Made by a program: the position numbers and the translations under genes. A model generated the notes under the pieces. That model made no database searches. It was not told the DNA's origin and saw nothing but the letters and a program-made list of their open reading frames with translations. This document shows, piece by piece, positions 37,858 through 46,994 of a stretch of 64,000 nucleotides of DNA (position 1 is the stretch's first letter; the number at the start of each line of letters is the position of its first letter). This DNA is from Candidatus Loosdrechtia aerotolerans (lineage in GTDB: Bacteria; Planctomycetota; Brocadiia; Brocadiales; Brocadiaceae). The stretch lies in contig SOER01000001.1 of assembly GCA_021646405.1 (NCBI GenBank), positions 62,001 through 126,000 of the forward strand. The letters are read 5' to 3'.

Positions 37858-38085
37858 ATGTCAATAAAAGGATATACCGATTATAAACGAAGGGAATTTT
37901 GTAATGATATAAGGTGCCCGATACAGGTGGACCTTAATACACAGCAGGAAGGTTCTGCAGAATACGAGAAAATCAGAGCTATTTGTAAAACAAATTGCAA
38001 ATATACTACCTATCAGTTCCATCATTGGCTGATAGAAAAAGGATATTTTATTGTCAGACCGGAACAACCGGGTACCAGTTATTAA
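37858..38085 (+). CDS. small four-cysteine protein of unknown function
   Basis: 75 residues with cysteines arranged FCNDIRC near residue 15-20 and ICKTNC near 42-47, followed by KYTTYQFHHWLIEKGY. The two Cys pairs suggest a small zinc or Fe-S site. It lies 24 bp after cysE and 25 bp before the aldolase-like gene on the same strand, so co-transcription is likely. I do not recognise the family. Confidence 0.65.
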   Translation: MSIKGYTDYKRREFCNDIRCPIQVDLNTQQEGSAEYEKIRAICKTNCKYTTYQFHHWLIEKGYFIVRPEQPGTSY

Positions 38086-38110
38086 TATTTTGGATAGGAG
38101 GAATAAAAGA

Positions 38111-38911
38111 ATGCCTTGGGGAATGAAAAACCGTTTATCTCAGTTAATCAGACCAAATGGTCATTGCATGTTTATGCCAATAGATCATGGATATTTTCAG
38201 GGTCCCACGTCAAAACTGGAAAGGCCGGGAGAGACAATTCAACCAATTATCGATTATGCTGATGCCCTGTTCTGCACCCGTGGAGTATTACGCTCATGTA
38301 TTAATCCTGTAAACAGTAAACCAATTATTCTCAGGGTATCAGGCGGTACCAGTATGGTAGGAAAGGATTTGGCAAATGAGGGCCTTACGACTACCATGGA
38401 AGAGGTTATTCGTCTGAATGCCGCTGCAGTAGGCATCTCTGTCTTTATCGGCAGCGATTATGAACACCAGACACTCTTAAATCTTTCAAAACTGGTTAAT
38501 GAAGGGGAGAAATATGGTATCCCTGTAATGGCAGTTACGGCGGTGGGAAGAGAGTTAGAAAAACGAGATGCCCGTTACCTTGCTCTGTGTTGCCGTATTG
38601 CAGCAGAGCTGGGCGCCCGGGTTGTAAAGACATACTGGTGCGAGGATTTTGAGAAGGTTACCAACGGCTGCCCTGTACCGGTGGTTATGGCAGGAGGACC
38701 AAAAACAAATTCGGACCTCGAGGTACTGGAATTTGTTCATGACGGAATGCAGAAGGGTGCCATTGGTGTAAATCTCGGAAGAAATATCTGGCAAAATGAA
38801 TATCCCGTCGCTATGATCAAATCTCTGTATGCTATTATCCATGAGAACGCAACAGTAGAGCAGGCACATGAGATATTTAATGGTGAAAAGGACAAGAAGT
38901 CAAAAGAATAA
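38111..38911 (+). CDS. class I aldolase of the DhnA/LsrF family
   Basis: 266 residues, a Schiff-base TIM-barrel aldolase/thiolase: MFMPIDHGYFQGP near the N-terminus, RVSGGTSM, ARVVKTYWCED with the candidate lysine, VVMAGGPKTNSDLE and GAIGVNLGRNIWQ for phosphate binding. LsrF (autoinducer-2 phosphate breakdown), DhnA-type fructose-bisphosphate aldolase and ADH synthase share this frame. No lsr genes are near. The start is the ATG at 38111, 8-9 nt after AGGAGG; an upstream in-frame start lies inside the previous gene. Confidence 0.82.
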   Translation: MPWGMKNRLSQLIRPNGHCMFMPIDHGYFQGPTSKLERPGETIQPIIDYADALFCTRGVLRSCINPVNSKPIILRVSGGTSMVGKDLANEGLTTTMEEVIRLNAAAVGISVFIGSDYEHQTLLNLSKLVNEGEKYGIPVMAVTAVGRELEKRDARYLALCCRIAAELGARVVKTYWCEDFEKVTNGCPVPVVMAGGPKTNSDLEVLEFVHDGMQKGAIGVNLGRNIWQNEYPVAMIKSLYAIIHENATVEQAHEIFNGEKDKKSKE

Positions 38912-38976
38912 GCATGGTATTTTAGTGTAAGTCCCTCTGTTTTTGCCTGTTTTCAGCCTTAGGAGTCAAAAATAGT

Positions 38977-40002
38977 ATGCGTGTAGCAATGTATTATAAC
39001 AATCGTGATATTAGAATCGAGGAGATGCCAACCCCAGGAATTAATCGTGGTGAGTTACTGGTAAAGGTAATTGCTAGCGGAATTTGTGGTAGTGATGTAA
39101 TGGAATGGTATCGTATCAGGAAAGCACCGCTCGTCCTGGGACACGAAATTGCCGGCGAGGTAGTTGCCCTTGGAGAAGAGGTAAAACATTACAAGGTAGG
39201 TGATCGGGTAACGGTAGCCCACCATGTTCCTTGTAATACCTGCCATTATTGTTTGGACGGTCATTACTCAGTATGTGAGACCTTACGAACTACCAACTTT
39301 TCCCCCGGTGGTTTTTCCGAATACATCCGCATTCCTCACATCAATGTCGACCGGGGCACCTTTATCCTGCCCGATGAAATCTCCTATGAAGAGGGAACTT
39401 TTATCGAGCCCTTAGCATGTACCCTTCTTGCTCAGAGAAAAGCACATTTACGACCGGGACAGACTATACTTATTCTTGGTAGTGGTATCTCTGGTTTACT
39501 CCATATTAAACTAGCACGTGCATTAGGGGTTGGGCGGATTTTTGCAACCGATATCACAGAATACCGGCTGAAAATGGCTAAACAGTCAGGGGCAGATTAC
39601 ACCGTTCATGCGAAAGAGGATATCCCTGCGTACCTCCGTAGTTTAAATAACGGACGGTTGGCAGATCTCGCCATCGTATGTACCGGCGCACCCCCCGCCA
39701 TTGCACAAGCATTTAACTCTGTAGATCGTGGCGGAACAATCCTTTTCTTTGCCCCGACAGAACCGGAGGTTATGACATCTATGAACCTGTGGAATCTCTG
39801 GCGTAATTGTAATTCTCTTATCACGTCCTATGCCGGTCCTCCAGCCGATATGAAAGCAGCCATAGAATTGATTCATGCAGGTAGGGTTACCGTACGGGAT
39901 TTAATAACACATACATTAGGCCTTGCCGATACTGCATACGGCTTCAAACTGGTTGCCGAGGCAAATGACTCCATTAAGGTTATTGTTAAACCTCATAAGT
40001 AA
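38977..40002 (+). CDS. zinc-dependent medium-chain dehydrogenase (sorbitol/threonine dehydrogenase-like)
   Basis: 341 residues: catalytic-zinc residues in SGICGSD and GHEIAGEVV, structural-zinc cysteines in CNTCHYCLDGHYSVC, and the NAD(P) Rossmann loop GSGISGLLHIKLA with ATDITEYRL. It oxidises a polyol, alcohol or threonine-like substrate. It follows the aldolase-like gene by 65 bp, so the pair could handle one sugar or polyol phosphate, which is inference. No regulator or transporter gene flanks it. Confidence 0.87.
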   Translation: MRVAMYYNNRDIRIEEMPTPGINRGELLVKVIASGICGSDVMEWYRIRKAPLVLGHEIAGEVVALGEEVKHYKVGDRVTVAHHVPCNTCHYCLDGHYSVCETLRTTNFSPGGFSEYIRIPHINVDRGTFILPDEISYEEGTFIEPLACTLLAQRKAHLRPGQTILILGSGISGLLHIKLARALGVGRIFATDITEYRLKMAKQSGADYTVHAKEDIPAYLRSLNNGRLADLAIVCTGAPPAIAQAFNSVDRGGTILFFAPTEPEVMTSMNLWNLWRNCNSLITSYAGPPADMKAAIELIHAGRVTVRDLITHTLGLADTAYGFKLVAEANDSIKVIVKPHK

Positions 40003-40012
40003 TGATAAAAAA

Positions 40013-40094
40013 CCAGGGTTGAGACCGAATTTACTATGAAGAATTGAGTTTTTAAGTTGTACCCTAGTTTACATATATTCGGTTTCATCCTTGG
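40013..40094 (+). repeat. long imperfect inverted repeat, candidate RNA hairpin
   Basis: Bases 40013-40030 pair with 40077-40094 at 17 of 18 positions (two G-U) on the plus-strand RNA, around a 46-nt loop. The right arm contains GGTTTCATCCTTGG, a motif that recurs with small changes at 50051-50064 and 51671-51684. It sits between the dehydrogenase and a 42-residue membrane protein. Confidence 0.5.
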
Positions 40095-40166
40095 AGTACT
40101 CTAAAATTTTTTTTATACTTACAATATATATCTGATTTTTTGACTCCAGAAAGAGGGATAAGAACA

Positions 40167-40295
40167 ATGGAACTTATCTATTTTATTGTAAGTGTGGCAA
40201 CGTTGATTATCGTTGGTTTCCTGTTTTACGGAAAATATCTCTTTAAGGGTAGGAAAACGAATGAAAACGTTAAAGATGATACAGATGAGAAATAA
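40167..40295 (+). CDS. 42-residue single-pass membrane protein
   Basis: An ATG at 40167, 9 nt after AGAGGG (40152-40157), opens a 42-codon frame: a hydrophobic helix (LIYFIVSVATLIIVGFLFY) followed by a charged cytoplasmic-type tail (KGRKTNENVKDDTDEK). The strong ribosome site, a compact helix-plus-tail design and no overlap with other genes support it. The function is unknown; small oxidase or transporter accessory subunits have this shape. Confidence 0.55.
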   Translation: MELIYFIVSVATLIIVGFLFYGKYLFKGRKTNENVKDDTDEK

Positions 40296-40341
40296 TTATT
40301 ATAAAGGTTCTACCACACCCGTACTGCTGCTAAAACCCTAT

Positions 40342-41190
40342 TTAACGGCAGAGTAATATTGGACAATCAGTAAACCTCATTACTCTTACCGTCGCGCTTC
40401 CCAAAATCATCTCTTGAAGCCTGGAGTGACCATATGCACCCATCACGAGAATATCGAATCTGCTCTCTTCATCATTACATACTTCCAGAATGCCCCCGGC
40501 ATGATCATATCCACCTTTTATAATAGTGTGCACGGTAAGATGGTAACCTTCGAGAAAGTGTTTCGCCTTTGATATTATTTGAGAAGCCTCATCTTTATTC
40601 GCTGATACATGGACTACCGTCACGGGTAATTTCATAGCTTGTGCTATTTCGGCGCCACTTCGTAAAGCTCTGTCCGCATATTCACTTCCATCATAAGCAA
40701 TGAGCATCCTGGTGAAAGGTTTGTATCCGGAAGGGGTAATGAGTATCGGTTTATGGATTTGTCGTACTACAAATTCAACAGTAGTACCCAGAAATACATC
40801 ACGCCATTCAGCATGAGCACCCATCTTCCCCATAACAATCATATCACATTTCTCGGCAGACTTAACAATTTCCCGGCTTACCACTCCTTCGCGTATTTCC
40901 CGGGCAAATGGCACCTGTGATTGATTACATTTTCCCTCTACCTGATTCAGGGCTGCATCAGCTTGTGCCTCCAATACCTGCCGGACAATCTGGTTAAATG
41001 TTCCATAGGGAACCATTCCTCCAATGCTCGTTCCGATATCGTGAATAATCGGACCTGTTAGTATTTTTACATCCTTGACAAATAACCCCTGAATGCTGGC
41101 GTTATATATCCGTGCTATATTTATCGCATAATCAGCAGCAGTAAAGCTGTTCTCTGATCCATCAGTAGGAACAAGAATTTGCTTTATCAT
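40342..41190 (-). CDS. tandem universal stress protein (two UspA domains)
   Basis: 282 residues with two UspA folds. Domain 1 (about 1-150) opens IKQILVPTDGSENS and ends MGKMGAHAEWRDVFLGTTVEFVV. Domain 2 (about 153-282) opens MLIAYDGSEYADRAL and ends VMGAYGHSRLQEMILGSATVRVM. Both keep the GX2GX9G(S/T) ATP-binding pattern. The role is in stress survival or adenine-nucleotide sensing. It is a single gene, convergent with the small membrane protein. Confidence 0.9.
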   Translation of the reverse strand: MIKQILVPTDGSENSFTAADYAINIARIYNASIQGLFVKDVKILTGPIIHDIGTSIGGMVPYGTFNQIVRQVLEAQADAALNQVEGKCNQSQVPFAREIREGVVSREIVKSAEKCDMIVMGKMGAHAEWRDVFLGTTVEFVVRQIHKPILITPSGYKPFTRMLIAYDGSEYADRALRSGAEIAQAMKLPVTVVHVSANKDEASQIISKAKHFLEGYHLTVHTIIKGGYDHAGGILEVCNDEESRFDILVMGAYGHSRLQEMILGSATVRVMRFTDCPILLCR

Positions 41191-41342
41191 ACATTAACAT
41201 CTCCATACTATCAGGCTTTTATCTTCTAAGAAAAACCGTTGTTTTTTTGTGTTGTTGTTAAAAATCAGTGCGATTATTACCGAATCATAAGTTTTTGTCA
41301 AGTTCAAATATTTCAGGAAAATAATAAACTGTTACAATTTTA

Positions 41343-41372
41343 TTGACCGCTTACCTTTACTTAATATATAAT
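41343..41372 (+). promoter_or_regulatory. strong sigma-70-type promoter for the DUF4912-GH57 operon
   Basis: TTGACC (41343-41348), an 18-nt spacer and a perfect TATAAT (41367-41372). Transcription would begin near 41379, so in-frame start codons before that, such as 41378, cannot be used. This is the best promoter match in the window. Confidence 0.6.
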
Positions 41373-41434
41373 TTTTAATGATGCTTCTGATACAGGTTAA
41401 ATTTGTATTCTGTAATTATTTAAAAATGCTCATT

Positions 41435-42388
41435 ATGGATAAAACAATTATAAAAGAAATTTTCTTACTCAGTATTGAAGTTATCAAGGCCCTCGGGCAA
41501 ATACTCTGGAAGAAGATGAGACATTTCGTAGGGTTTATCCGGGATAAAATCTTTCGAATAATTGGTATCTCACAACAGAAAGAAGCCACCGAGCAGGAGT
41601 GGGGAGTTACCGGTGAAGATATATGGCCCAGCACCCTGGAAACAGAACACGAAGAGTCAAAAGAGGTTCAACAAGAGAAAAAAGAGGTTCAACCAGTCTA
41701 TGAATCTCCATTCACCTCTGAAGAAAAACAGGGCATTACGGATGAAGGAGCCTTGTCCATTACTGCAGAAGCACCCCGCAGGCGAGAAGATATTGAGCAA
41801 AAGTATGGAGATGGGAAAAAGAAAGAGTTTGCACCTCCTCCCCCGATCCCTGAATTACCAGAAGGCTACAAAGATAACCGAATTGTGCTCATGATGCGGG
41901 ACCCATCATGCTTGTTTACTTATTGGGAACTTCGCCAGGATCTGATACAGAACGTCTTGTCAACCCTCGGTCCACTCGCACAAAGGATTACATTAGTCCT
42001 GAGGGTATATATTGTGACCGGTACTACTTTCACAGGTAATAACGCCCGGAGATATTTTGATATCGAAGTAGCCGATACGACACGAAGCAGGTATATCCAT
42101 GGAGAACCAAATACATCGTACTGCATAGACATTGGATTCCTTTCTCCGAACGGAACGTTCCGTATTCTTTCCCGGTCAAATACCGTACAAACACCTCCTG
42201 TGGGGATATCTGAAATCGTTGATGAAAAATGGATGTATAGTAAAGAATTATACGAGGAAGGATATTTCTCGTTAGGCCCCGGCAGTGAATTCATGTTTAA
42301 AAGGGTGCAGAAAGACCGGCATAAAATACTGAAAGAAGGTGCACTTTCATTCATATCCTCGGGTGACTTTGTGACCTCGAAAGGATAA
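41435..42388 (+). CDS. DUF4912 domain protein
   Basis: About 317 residues. A basic, partly hydrophobic N-terminal helix region (LSIEVIKALGQILWKK) is followed by an acidic, Glu/Gln-rich linker (about 60-140). The DUF4912 domain starts at about residue 145 with LPEGYKDNRIVLMMRDPSCLF and continues with YWEL. Because the promoter at 41343-41372 excludes the ATG at 41378, I use the ATG at 41435 (one at 41426 is also possible; neither has a clear ribosome site). It is 5 bp upstream of a GH57 branching enzyme, so a role in alpha-glucan metabolism is likely, but the biochemical job is unknown. Confidence 0.8.
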   Translation: MDKTIIKEIFLLSIEVIKALGQILWKKMRHFVGFIRDKIFRIIGISQQKEATEQEWGVTGEDIWPSTLETEHEESKEVQQEKKEVQPVYESPFTSEEKQGITDEGALSITAEAPRRREDIEQKYGDGKKKEFAPPPPIPELPEGYKDNRIVLMMRDPSCLFTYWELRQDLIQNVLSTLGPLAQRITLVLRVYIVTGTTFTGNNARRYFDIEVADTTRSRYIHGEPNTSYCIDIGFLSPNGTFRILSRSNTVQTPPVGISEIVDEKWMYSKELYEEGYFSLGPGSEFMFKRVQKDRHKILKEGALSFISSGDFVTSKG

Positions 42389-42393
42389 CTCAT

Positions 42394-43980
42394 ATGGGGA
42401 AGGGATATCTTGCACTGATTTTGCATGCACACATGCCGTTTGTTCGTCATCCGGAATACGATGAATATCTGGAAGAAGACTGGCTCTTTGAGTCTATTAC
42501 GGAGACTTACATCCCCCTTATTCATGTCTTCGATTCATTAATCGAAGAAGCTATCGATTTCCGTATAACCATATCCTTAACTCCCCCGCTGATTTCTATG
42601 CTTACCGACGCACTCTTACAATCCCGCTATATCCGATATCTTGAAAAACGAATTGAACTTACAGAGAAAGAAATTAAAAGAACAGAGCATAAGCCTGAGT
42701 TTAACCGGCTTGCCCGGTGGTATTATAAGTATTTTACTCAGGCGAGGTATGTATACGACGAAAAATATCAACGGAATATTGTACAGGCATTTAAAAAATT
42801 CCAGGATATGGGCAGGCTGGAAATAATAACCTCTGCAGCTACCCATGCTTTTTTACCGCTCATTAGTAACAATATAAATGCAATACGAGCCCAGATCCAT
42901 ATAGCAGTAAACCACTACAAAAAACATTTTGACAAAAAACCACGGGGGATATGGCTGCCCGAGTGTGCGTACGATCAGAGAATCGATCAAATTCTCAAAG
43001 AGGAAGAAATACGTTTTTTTATTATGGAAACCCACGGGATCCTGTTCGCATCACCAAGACCAAAGTATGGCGTATATGCTCCTCTTTATTGTCCTTCAGG
43101 TATCGCGGCGTTTGGAAGGGATGGAGAATCTTCTAAAGAAGTATGGAGTTCTACAGAAGGATATCCGGGTGATTTTTCATATCGTGAGTTTTACCGGGAC
43201 ATTGGTTTTGATCTCGATTATCATTATATACGGCCATACCTGCATGGAGATGGTAAACGCTCAAATATAGGTATTAAGTATTACCGGATTACAGGCAAGA
43301 CAGATCATAAAGAGCCTTATTCAGTGGAAAATGCCTTACAAAAAGCGGCTGAACACGCAGGAAATTTTCTTCATAACCGCGAAAAACAAGTAGAATACCT
43401 GGCAGGGATAATAGACAGAAAACCTGTTATTGTCGCACCTTACGATGCAGAACTCTTTGGCCACTGGTGGTTTGAAGGACCGAGTTGGATTCATTTTTTA
43501 ATAAGAAAAATTGCCTTTGACCAGAAAACGATCTCTCTCATTACTCCCATAGAATACCTTAACCTGTATCCGGATAACCAGATCTCAACCCCGTCCCCTT
43601 CCAGTTGGGGATACAAGGGATACAATGAGTACTGGCAGAACGAGAATAACGACTGGATCTACCGGCACCTTCATAAGGCAGCAGAACGTATGGTTGAATT
43701 GGCAAAAAGATATTCGTATGCCAACGGAAATTCCATACAAAACCGTGCACTTAACCAGGCAGCAAGGGAGCTTTTGTTGTTACAGAGTAGCGATTGGGCC
43801 TTTATTATGAGCACCGGAAGAATGGCAGAATATGCTGTAAAGAGAACAAAAGAACACATCTTCAGATTTAATAAACTATATGAAGATATCCAGTCCAACG
43901 CGATTGATGACCTATGGCTTTCCGATATTGAGAGCAAGGATACTATATTTCCTGATATTGACTATCGTATTTATCAATGA
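42394..43980 (+). CDS. GH57 1,4-alpha-glucan branching enzyme-like protein (DUF1957)
   Basis: 528 residues, close to the usual length. The GH57 barrel starts YLALILHAHMPFVRHPEYDE. The nucleophile candidate is E190 (WLPECAYDQ) and the acid/base candidate is D351 (PYDAELFGHWWFEGP). A helical DUF1957-type C-terminal region follows, with ASRELLLLQSSDWAFI-like text (ARELLLLQSSDWAFIMSTG). It forms alpha-1,6 branches in glycogen-like glucan. The DUF4912 gene upstream is a probable partner. No glycogen synthase is in the window. Confidence 0.92.
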   Translation: MGKGYLALILHAHMPFVRHPEYDEYLEEDWLFESITETYIPLIHVFDSLIEEAIDFRITISLTPPLISMLTDALLQSRYIRYLEKRIELTEKEIKRTEHKPEFNRLARWYYKYFTQARYVYDEKYQRNIVQAFKKFQDMGRLEIITSAATHAFLPLISNNINAIRAQIHIAVNHYKKHFDKKPRGIWLPECAYDQRIDQILKEEEIRFFIMETHGILFASPRPKYGVYAPLYCPSGIAAFGRDGESSKEVWSSTEGYPGDFSYREFYRDIGFDLDYHYIRPYLHGDGKRSNIGIKYYRITGKTDHKEPYSVENALQKAAEHAGNFLHNREKQVEYLAGIIDRKPVIVAPYDAELFGHWWFEGPSWIHFLIRKIAFDQKTISLITPIEYLNLYPDNQISTPSPSSWGYKGYNEYWQNENNDWIYRHLHKAAERMVELAKRYSYANGNSIQNRALNQAARELLLLQSSDWAFIMSTGRMAEYAVKRTKEHIFRFNKLYEDIQSNAIDDLWLSDIESKDTIFPDIDYRIYQ

Positions 43981-44171
43981 GACAATAAAACACCGTTGTA
44001 TTCCTTAATTTTGTTTTATATAGAAAGGGAATATTGAAAATTACCCTGCCAACGTGTAAAAAATCTGAGGTAAGAAAGATTCCTGTAAGGAAGATATGAG
44101 AATACTGTTTTCGAAATATACGTTTATTATCTAATCTGATAGCCCGCAAACTTTATTCAGGAGTTGATACC

Positions 44172-44636
44172 ATGATTAAAATCGAAAGAATCCTGTTTCC
44201 TACCGATTTTTCTACCTATGCAAAACATGCCTTAAAATATTCCCTGGATTTTGCTGTAGAGCATAACGCCAAACTTTACATTATCCATGTAATTCCGGAA
44301 CTAACCCTTCCTACAGGACCAGGAGGAATAATATATCCTTTAGATGAAATATACGACAGGATGGAGGAAGAGGCAAAAAGCCAGCTCCGTCACATGGTAC
44401 CCAAGCGATTTCTTGAGAAAATTACCGTCGAAAATATCGTAGAACATGGGGTACCTTTTCTGGAAATCGTAAAAGCCGCTAAAAAATATACTGTTGATTT
44501 GATTGTCATTGCAACGCATGGCCGTACAGGATTATCACATACCCTCCTGGGAAGTACAACTGAAAAGGTAGTAAGGAAAGCCCCCTGTCCCGTTTTATGC
44601 GTTAAATATCCTGAACATGAATTTGTACTACCATAA
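44172..44636 (+). CDS. universal stress protein, single UspA domain
   Basis: 154 residues beginning IKIERILFPTDFSTYAKHAL and ending IATHGRTGLSHTLLGSTTEKVV, then RKAPCPVLCVK, the full ATP-binding type UspA pattern GX2GX9GS. It differs from the two-domain copy at 40342-41190 and is not a recent duplicate. The AdoMet synthetase gene starts 18 bp downstream, so they are probably co-transcribed. Confidence 0.92.
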   Translation: MIKIERILFPTDFSTYAKHALKYSLDFAVEHNAKLYIIHVIPELTLPTGPGGIIYPLDEIYDRMEEEAKSQLRHMVPKRFLEKITVENIVEHGVPFLEIVKAAKKYTVDLIVIATHGRTGLSHTLLGSTTEKVVRKAPCPVLCVKYPEHEFVLP

Positions 44637-44654
44637 AGAGATCTTTTCACTCGT

Positions 44655-45836
44655 ATGGAAATACTTATTGAAAGAATAGAAGGCGTATCATATCAGAAAT
44701 CTCCTATAGAGATTGTTGAACGCAAAGGTTTAGGACATCCGGATACCCTTTGTGATTATGTAGCTGAAGAGCTGAGCATCACCCTCTCACACTATTATCT
44801 GAAGAAATTCGGAAGGATATTCCATCATAATATCGATAAATGCCTTCTGGTAGGAGGGCATTCCGAAGTTTATTTTGGGGGTGGTAAGATAACAACCCCT
44901 CTTCAATTAATTGTTGTGGGCCGGGCAGTAGAAAATGTAGGAAATGAGAACGTACCTCTGGGGGAAATCGCAAAAGAAACGATCTATACATTACTCAATA
45001 AACGGTTACGGTTCTTGGAGCCTGAAAAAAATGTTCTTGTTGAGACAAAAATCAGGGCAGGCAGCGTTGACTTATTGGCAACGTTTGAGAATTTAATCCC
45101 GCTCGCAAATGACACTTCAATAGGTGTTGGTTTTTCCCCTTTAACAGAAACAGAGGCCCTCGTTTACCGGACCGAGCACTTCTTAAATTCAGCAGACGTA
45201 AAAGAAGCATATCCTATGATTGGCGAAGATGTTAAAATTATGGGCATACGGGTTCATAACCATGTAACCCTTACAATAGCAATGGCTATAGTTTCAAGAT
45301 TTGTTTCGTCAAAAGATGAATATTTTAAAATAAAAGAGAAAATCCTTGAGCATATCCAGTTTTTTGTTAAAAAAATAACATCGCTTGAAGTCACCATCAT
45401 ACTGAATGCAGCAGACAATTACGAAAACGATATTGTATATTTGACAGTAACCGGAACAAGTGCTGAAGGCGGAGACGATGGTCAAGTAGGCAGAGGAAAC
45501 AGGGCAAACGGGTTAATAACTCCTTACCGGCCAATGACCCTTGAGGCTACCGCAGGAAAAAACCCGGTTACCCATACTGGTAAATTATATAGTTTAGTTG
45601 CCAGCGAAATATCTGCAGAAATGACCCGGGATCCTCATATTTCCCAGGTAGAGTGCTATCTTGTAAGCCAAATAGGAATGCCAATCATTGAACCACAGAT
45701 CATCCATGTAAAAATACATTCTGATCTCACAAAAAAAGCAATAGAGGAGAAATGCAGGAGTGTCATAAAAAAACAGATCCATCAAATGCCACAACTATGG
45801 ATTGGGATTCTGAAAAGGCACTATTCACTTTTTTAA
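44655..45836 (+). CDS. mat: S-adenosylmethionine synthetase, archaeal type
   Basis: 393 residues of the archaeal MAT family, making S-adenosylmethionine from methionine and ATP. Signatures are ERKGLGHPDTLCDYVAE near the N-terminus, DKCLLVGGHSEVYFGGG, and GTSAEGGDDGQVGRGNR then NGLITPYRPM with EATAGKNPV. It is not related in sequence to bacterial MetK, and its presence in bacteria is taxonomically patchy. No SAM riboswitch was seen upstream. It supplies methyl and radical-SAM enzymes such as BioB. Confidence 0.95.
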   Translation: MEILIERIEGVSYQKSPIEIVERKGLGHPDTLCDYVAEELSITLSHYYLKKFGRIFHHNIDKCLLVGGHSEVYFGGGKITTPLQLIVVGRAVENVGNENVPLGEIAKETIYTLLNKRLRFLEPEKNVLVETKIRAGSVDLLATFENLIPLANDTSIGVGFSPLTETEALVYRTEHFLNSADVKEAYPMIGEDVKIMGIRVHNHVTLTIAMAIVSRFVSSKDEYFKIKEKILEHIQFFVKKITSLEVTIILNAADNYENDIVYLTVTGTSAEGGDDGQVGRGNRANGLITPYRPMTLEATAGKNPVTHTGKLYSLVASEISAEMTRDPHISQVECYLVSQIGMPIIEPQIIHVKIHSDLTKKAIEEKCRSVIKKQIHQMPQLWIGILKRHYSLF

Positions 45837-45922
45837 AGTTTTTCCACAAGGAAGTTAAAAGAGATTCATTGAGCAGAAGAGCGTGTTACAAAAATGTTAA
45901 AGATCAAAGAGGGGGCTGATTT

Positions 45923-46963
45923 ATGTCTGAAGGTTTTTCAGGTAAAGGCACCCTGGTCTCCTTTCTCGTAGGAATTACGAACCTCCGCATTGATACAGCA
46001 GAAGTCATCGATGTTAAGAAGGCCAAAAGCTCTCCCTCATATCCCGATGTAATGCCTAAACAGACGATAGTTAAAATAGAGAAAAAGACTATTGAAAACA
46101 GAACTGTTGATTTTTTAGTAAAATACTGTCCGCCGGGAATTATTATTGTGGAGGCATCTGCCGATGTAGAGAATATCTTAGATGAATATGTTTTTGACAT
46201 AAAACAATCTCTCATTATTGAATGCAGAGCTATCTTATGGGAATACCGGTGTGACCCCTTTTTTGATGAAGAATACAGCGTTTACTGTATATCCGATTAT
46301 CGGGGAGACCCGGAAGATATTCTCTCAGAATATAAAGATAGCATTACAAGGCTTCTCAAGACAGAACGAATACCTCTCGATGAAGAAGAGATTAATGCAA
46401 CACTAAAATTCAATATTAAATATACAAAGGATGATATAACGATCGTGGACTGGGATGGAGCCTTTGTGTTTGATCCGCGCGGTGATTTTGCCAGCAATAT
46501 CGAACTTTTCGAAATCGCAAATCTTCAATTGTTAAAATTACGGGTATTAGAATATGAATTAGAACAACGGTTAGAAAAGGCTGCTCAACTCTTACAGCAT
46601 ACCACCGCCAAAAGAATACCCTGGCTTAAGTCGCATAAGATTAGATATTCACTCCGTGAAATTATAGAAATACGTAGCAAATCAATCCTGGAATCAGAGG
46701 CAACCGAACGGAATATTAAACTCATTGGAGACTGGTATTCAGCACGATTATTCGACCTGGTAGCAAAAAAATTCCACATGGAAGCATGGAAGACAAACAT
46801 TAATAAGACACTCGATGCCTTAGAAGATATTTACAGCATGCTTTCTGAAAACTTCTCGATGTCTTTTTCCACAACCCTTGAATTCATAATTATCTTTGGT
46901 TGGTTTATTTTACTGATCGGCTATTTTTTATTATTTATCCTGGAAGCATATCATCAAAAATAA
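45923..46963 (+). CDS. DUF155/RMD1-like membrane protein
   Basis: 346 residues: a soluble N-terminal part with an acidic segment IKYTKDDITIVDWDGAFVFDP, a helical section, and a C-terminal WYSARLFDLVAKKFHMEAW followed by LDALEDIYSMLSENFSM, then one transmembrane helix (about 318-340). This order resembles the RMD1/DUF155 family, in which a helical hairpin precedes a C-terminal membrane anchor. The match is by eye and partial. A good GAGGGGG ribosome site precedes the ATG. The function is unknown. Confidence 0.5.
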   Translation: MSEGFSGKGTLVSFLVGITNLRIDTAEVIDVKKAKSSPSYPDVMPKQTIVKIEKKTIENRTVDFLVKYCPPGIIIVEASADVENILDEYVFDIKQSLIIECRAILWEYRCDPFFDEEYSVYCISDYRGDPEDILSEYKDSITRLLKTERIPLDEEEINATLKFNIKYTKDDITIVDWDGAFVFDPRGDFASNIELFEIANLQLLKLRVLEYELEQRLEKAAQLLQHTTAKRIPWLKSHKIRYSLREIIEIRSKSILESEATERNIKLIGDWYSARLFDLVAKKFHMEAWKTNINKTLDALEDIYSMLSENFSMSFSTTLEFIIIFGWFILLIGYFLLFILEAYHQK

Positions 46964-46994
46964 TCATTTTTTTCTCTCTGAAAGGAGAATGTGT

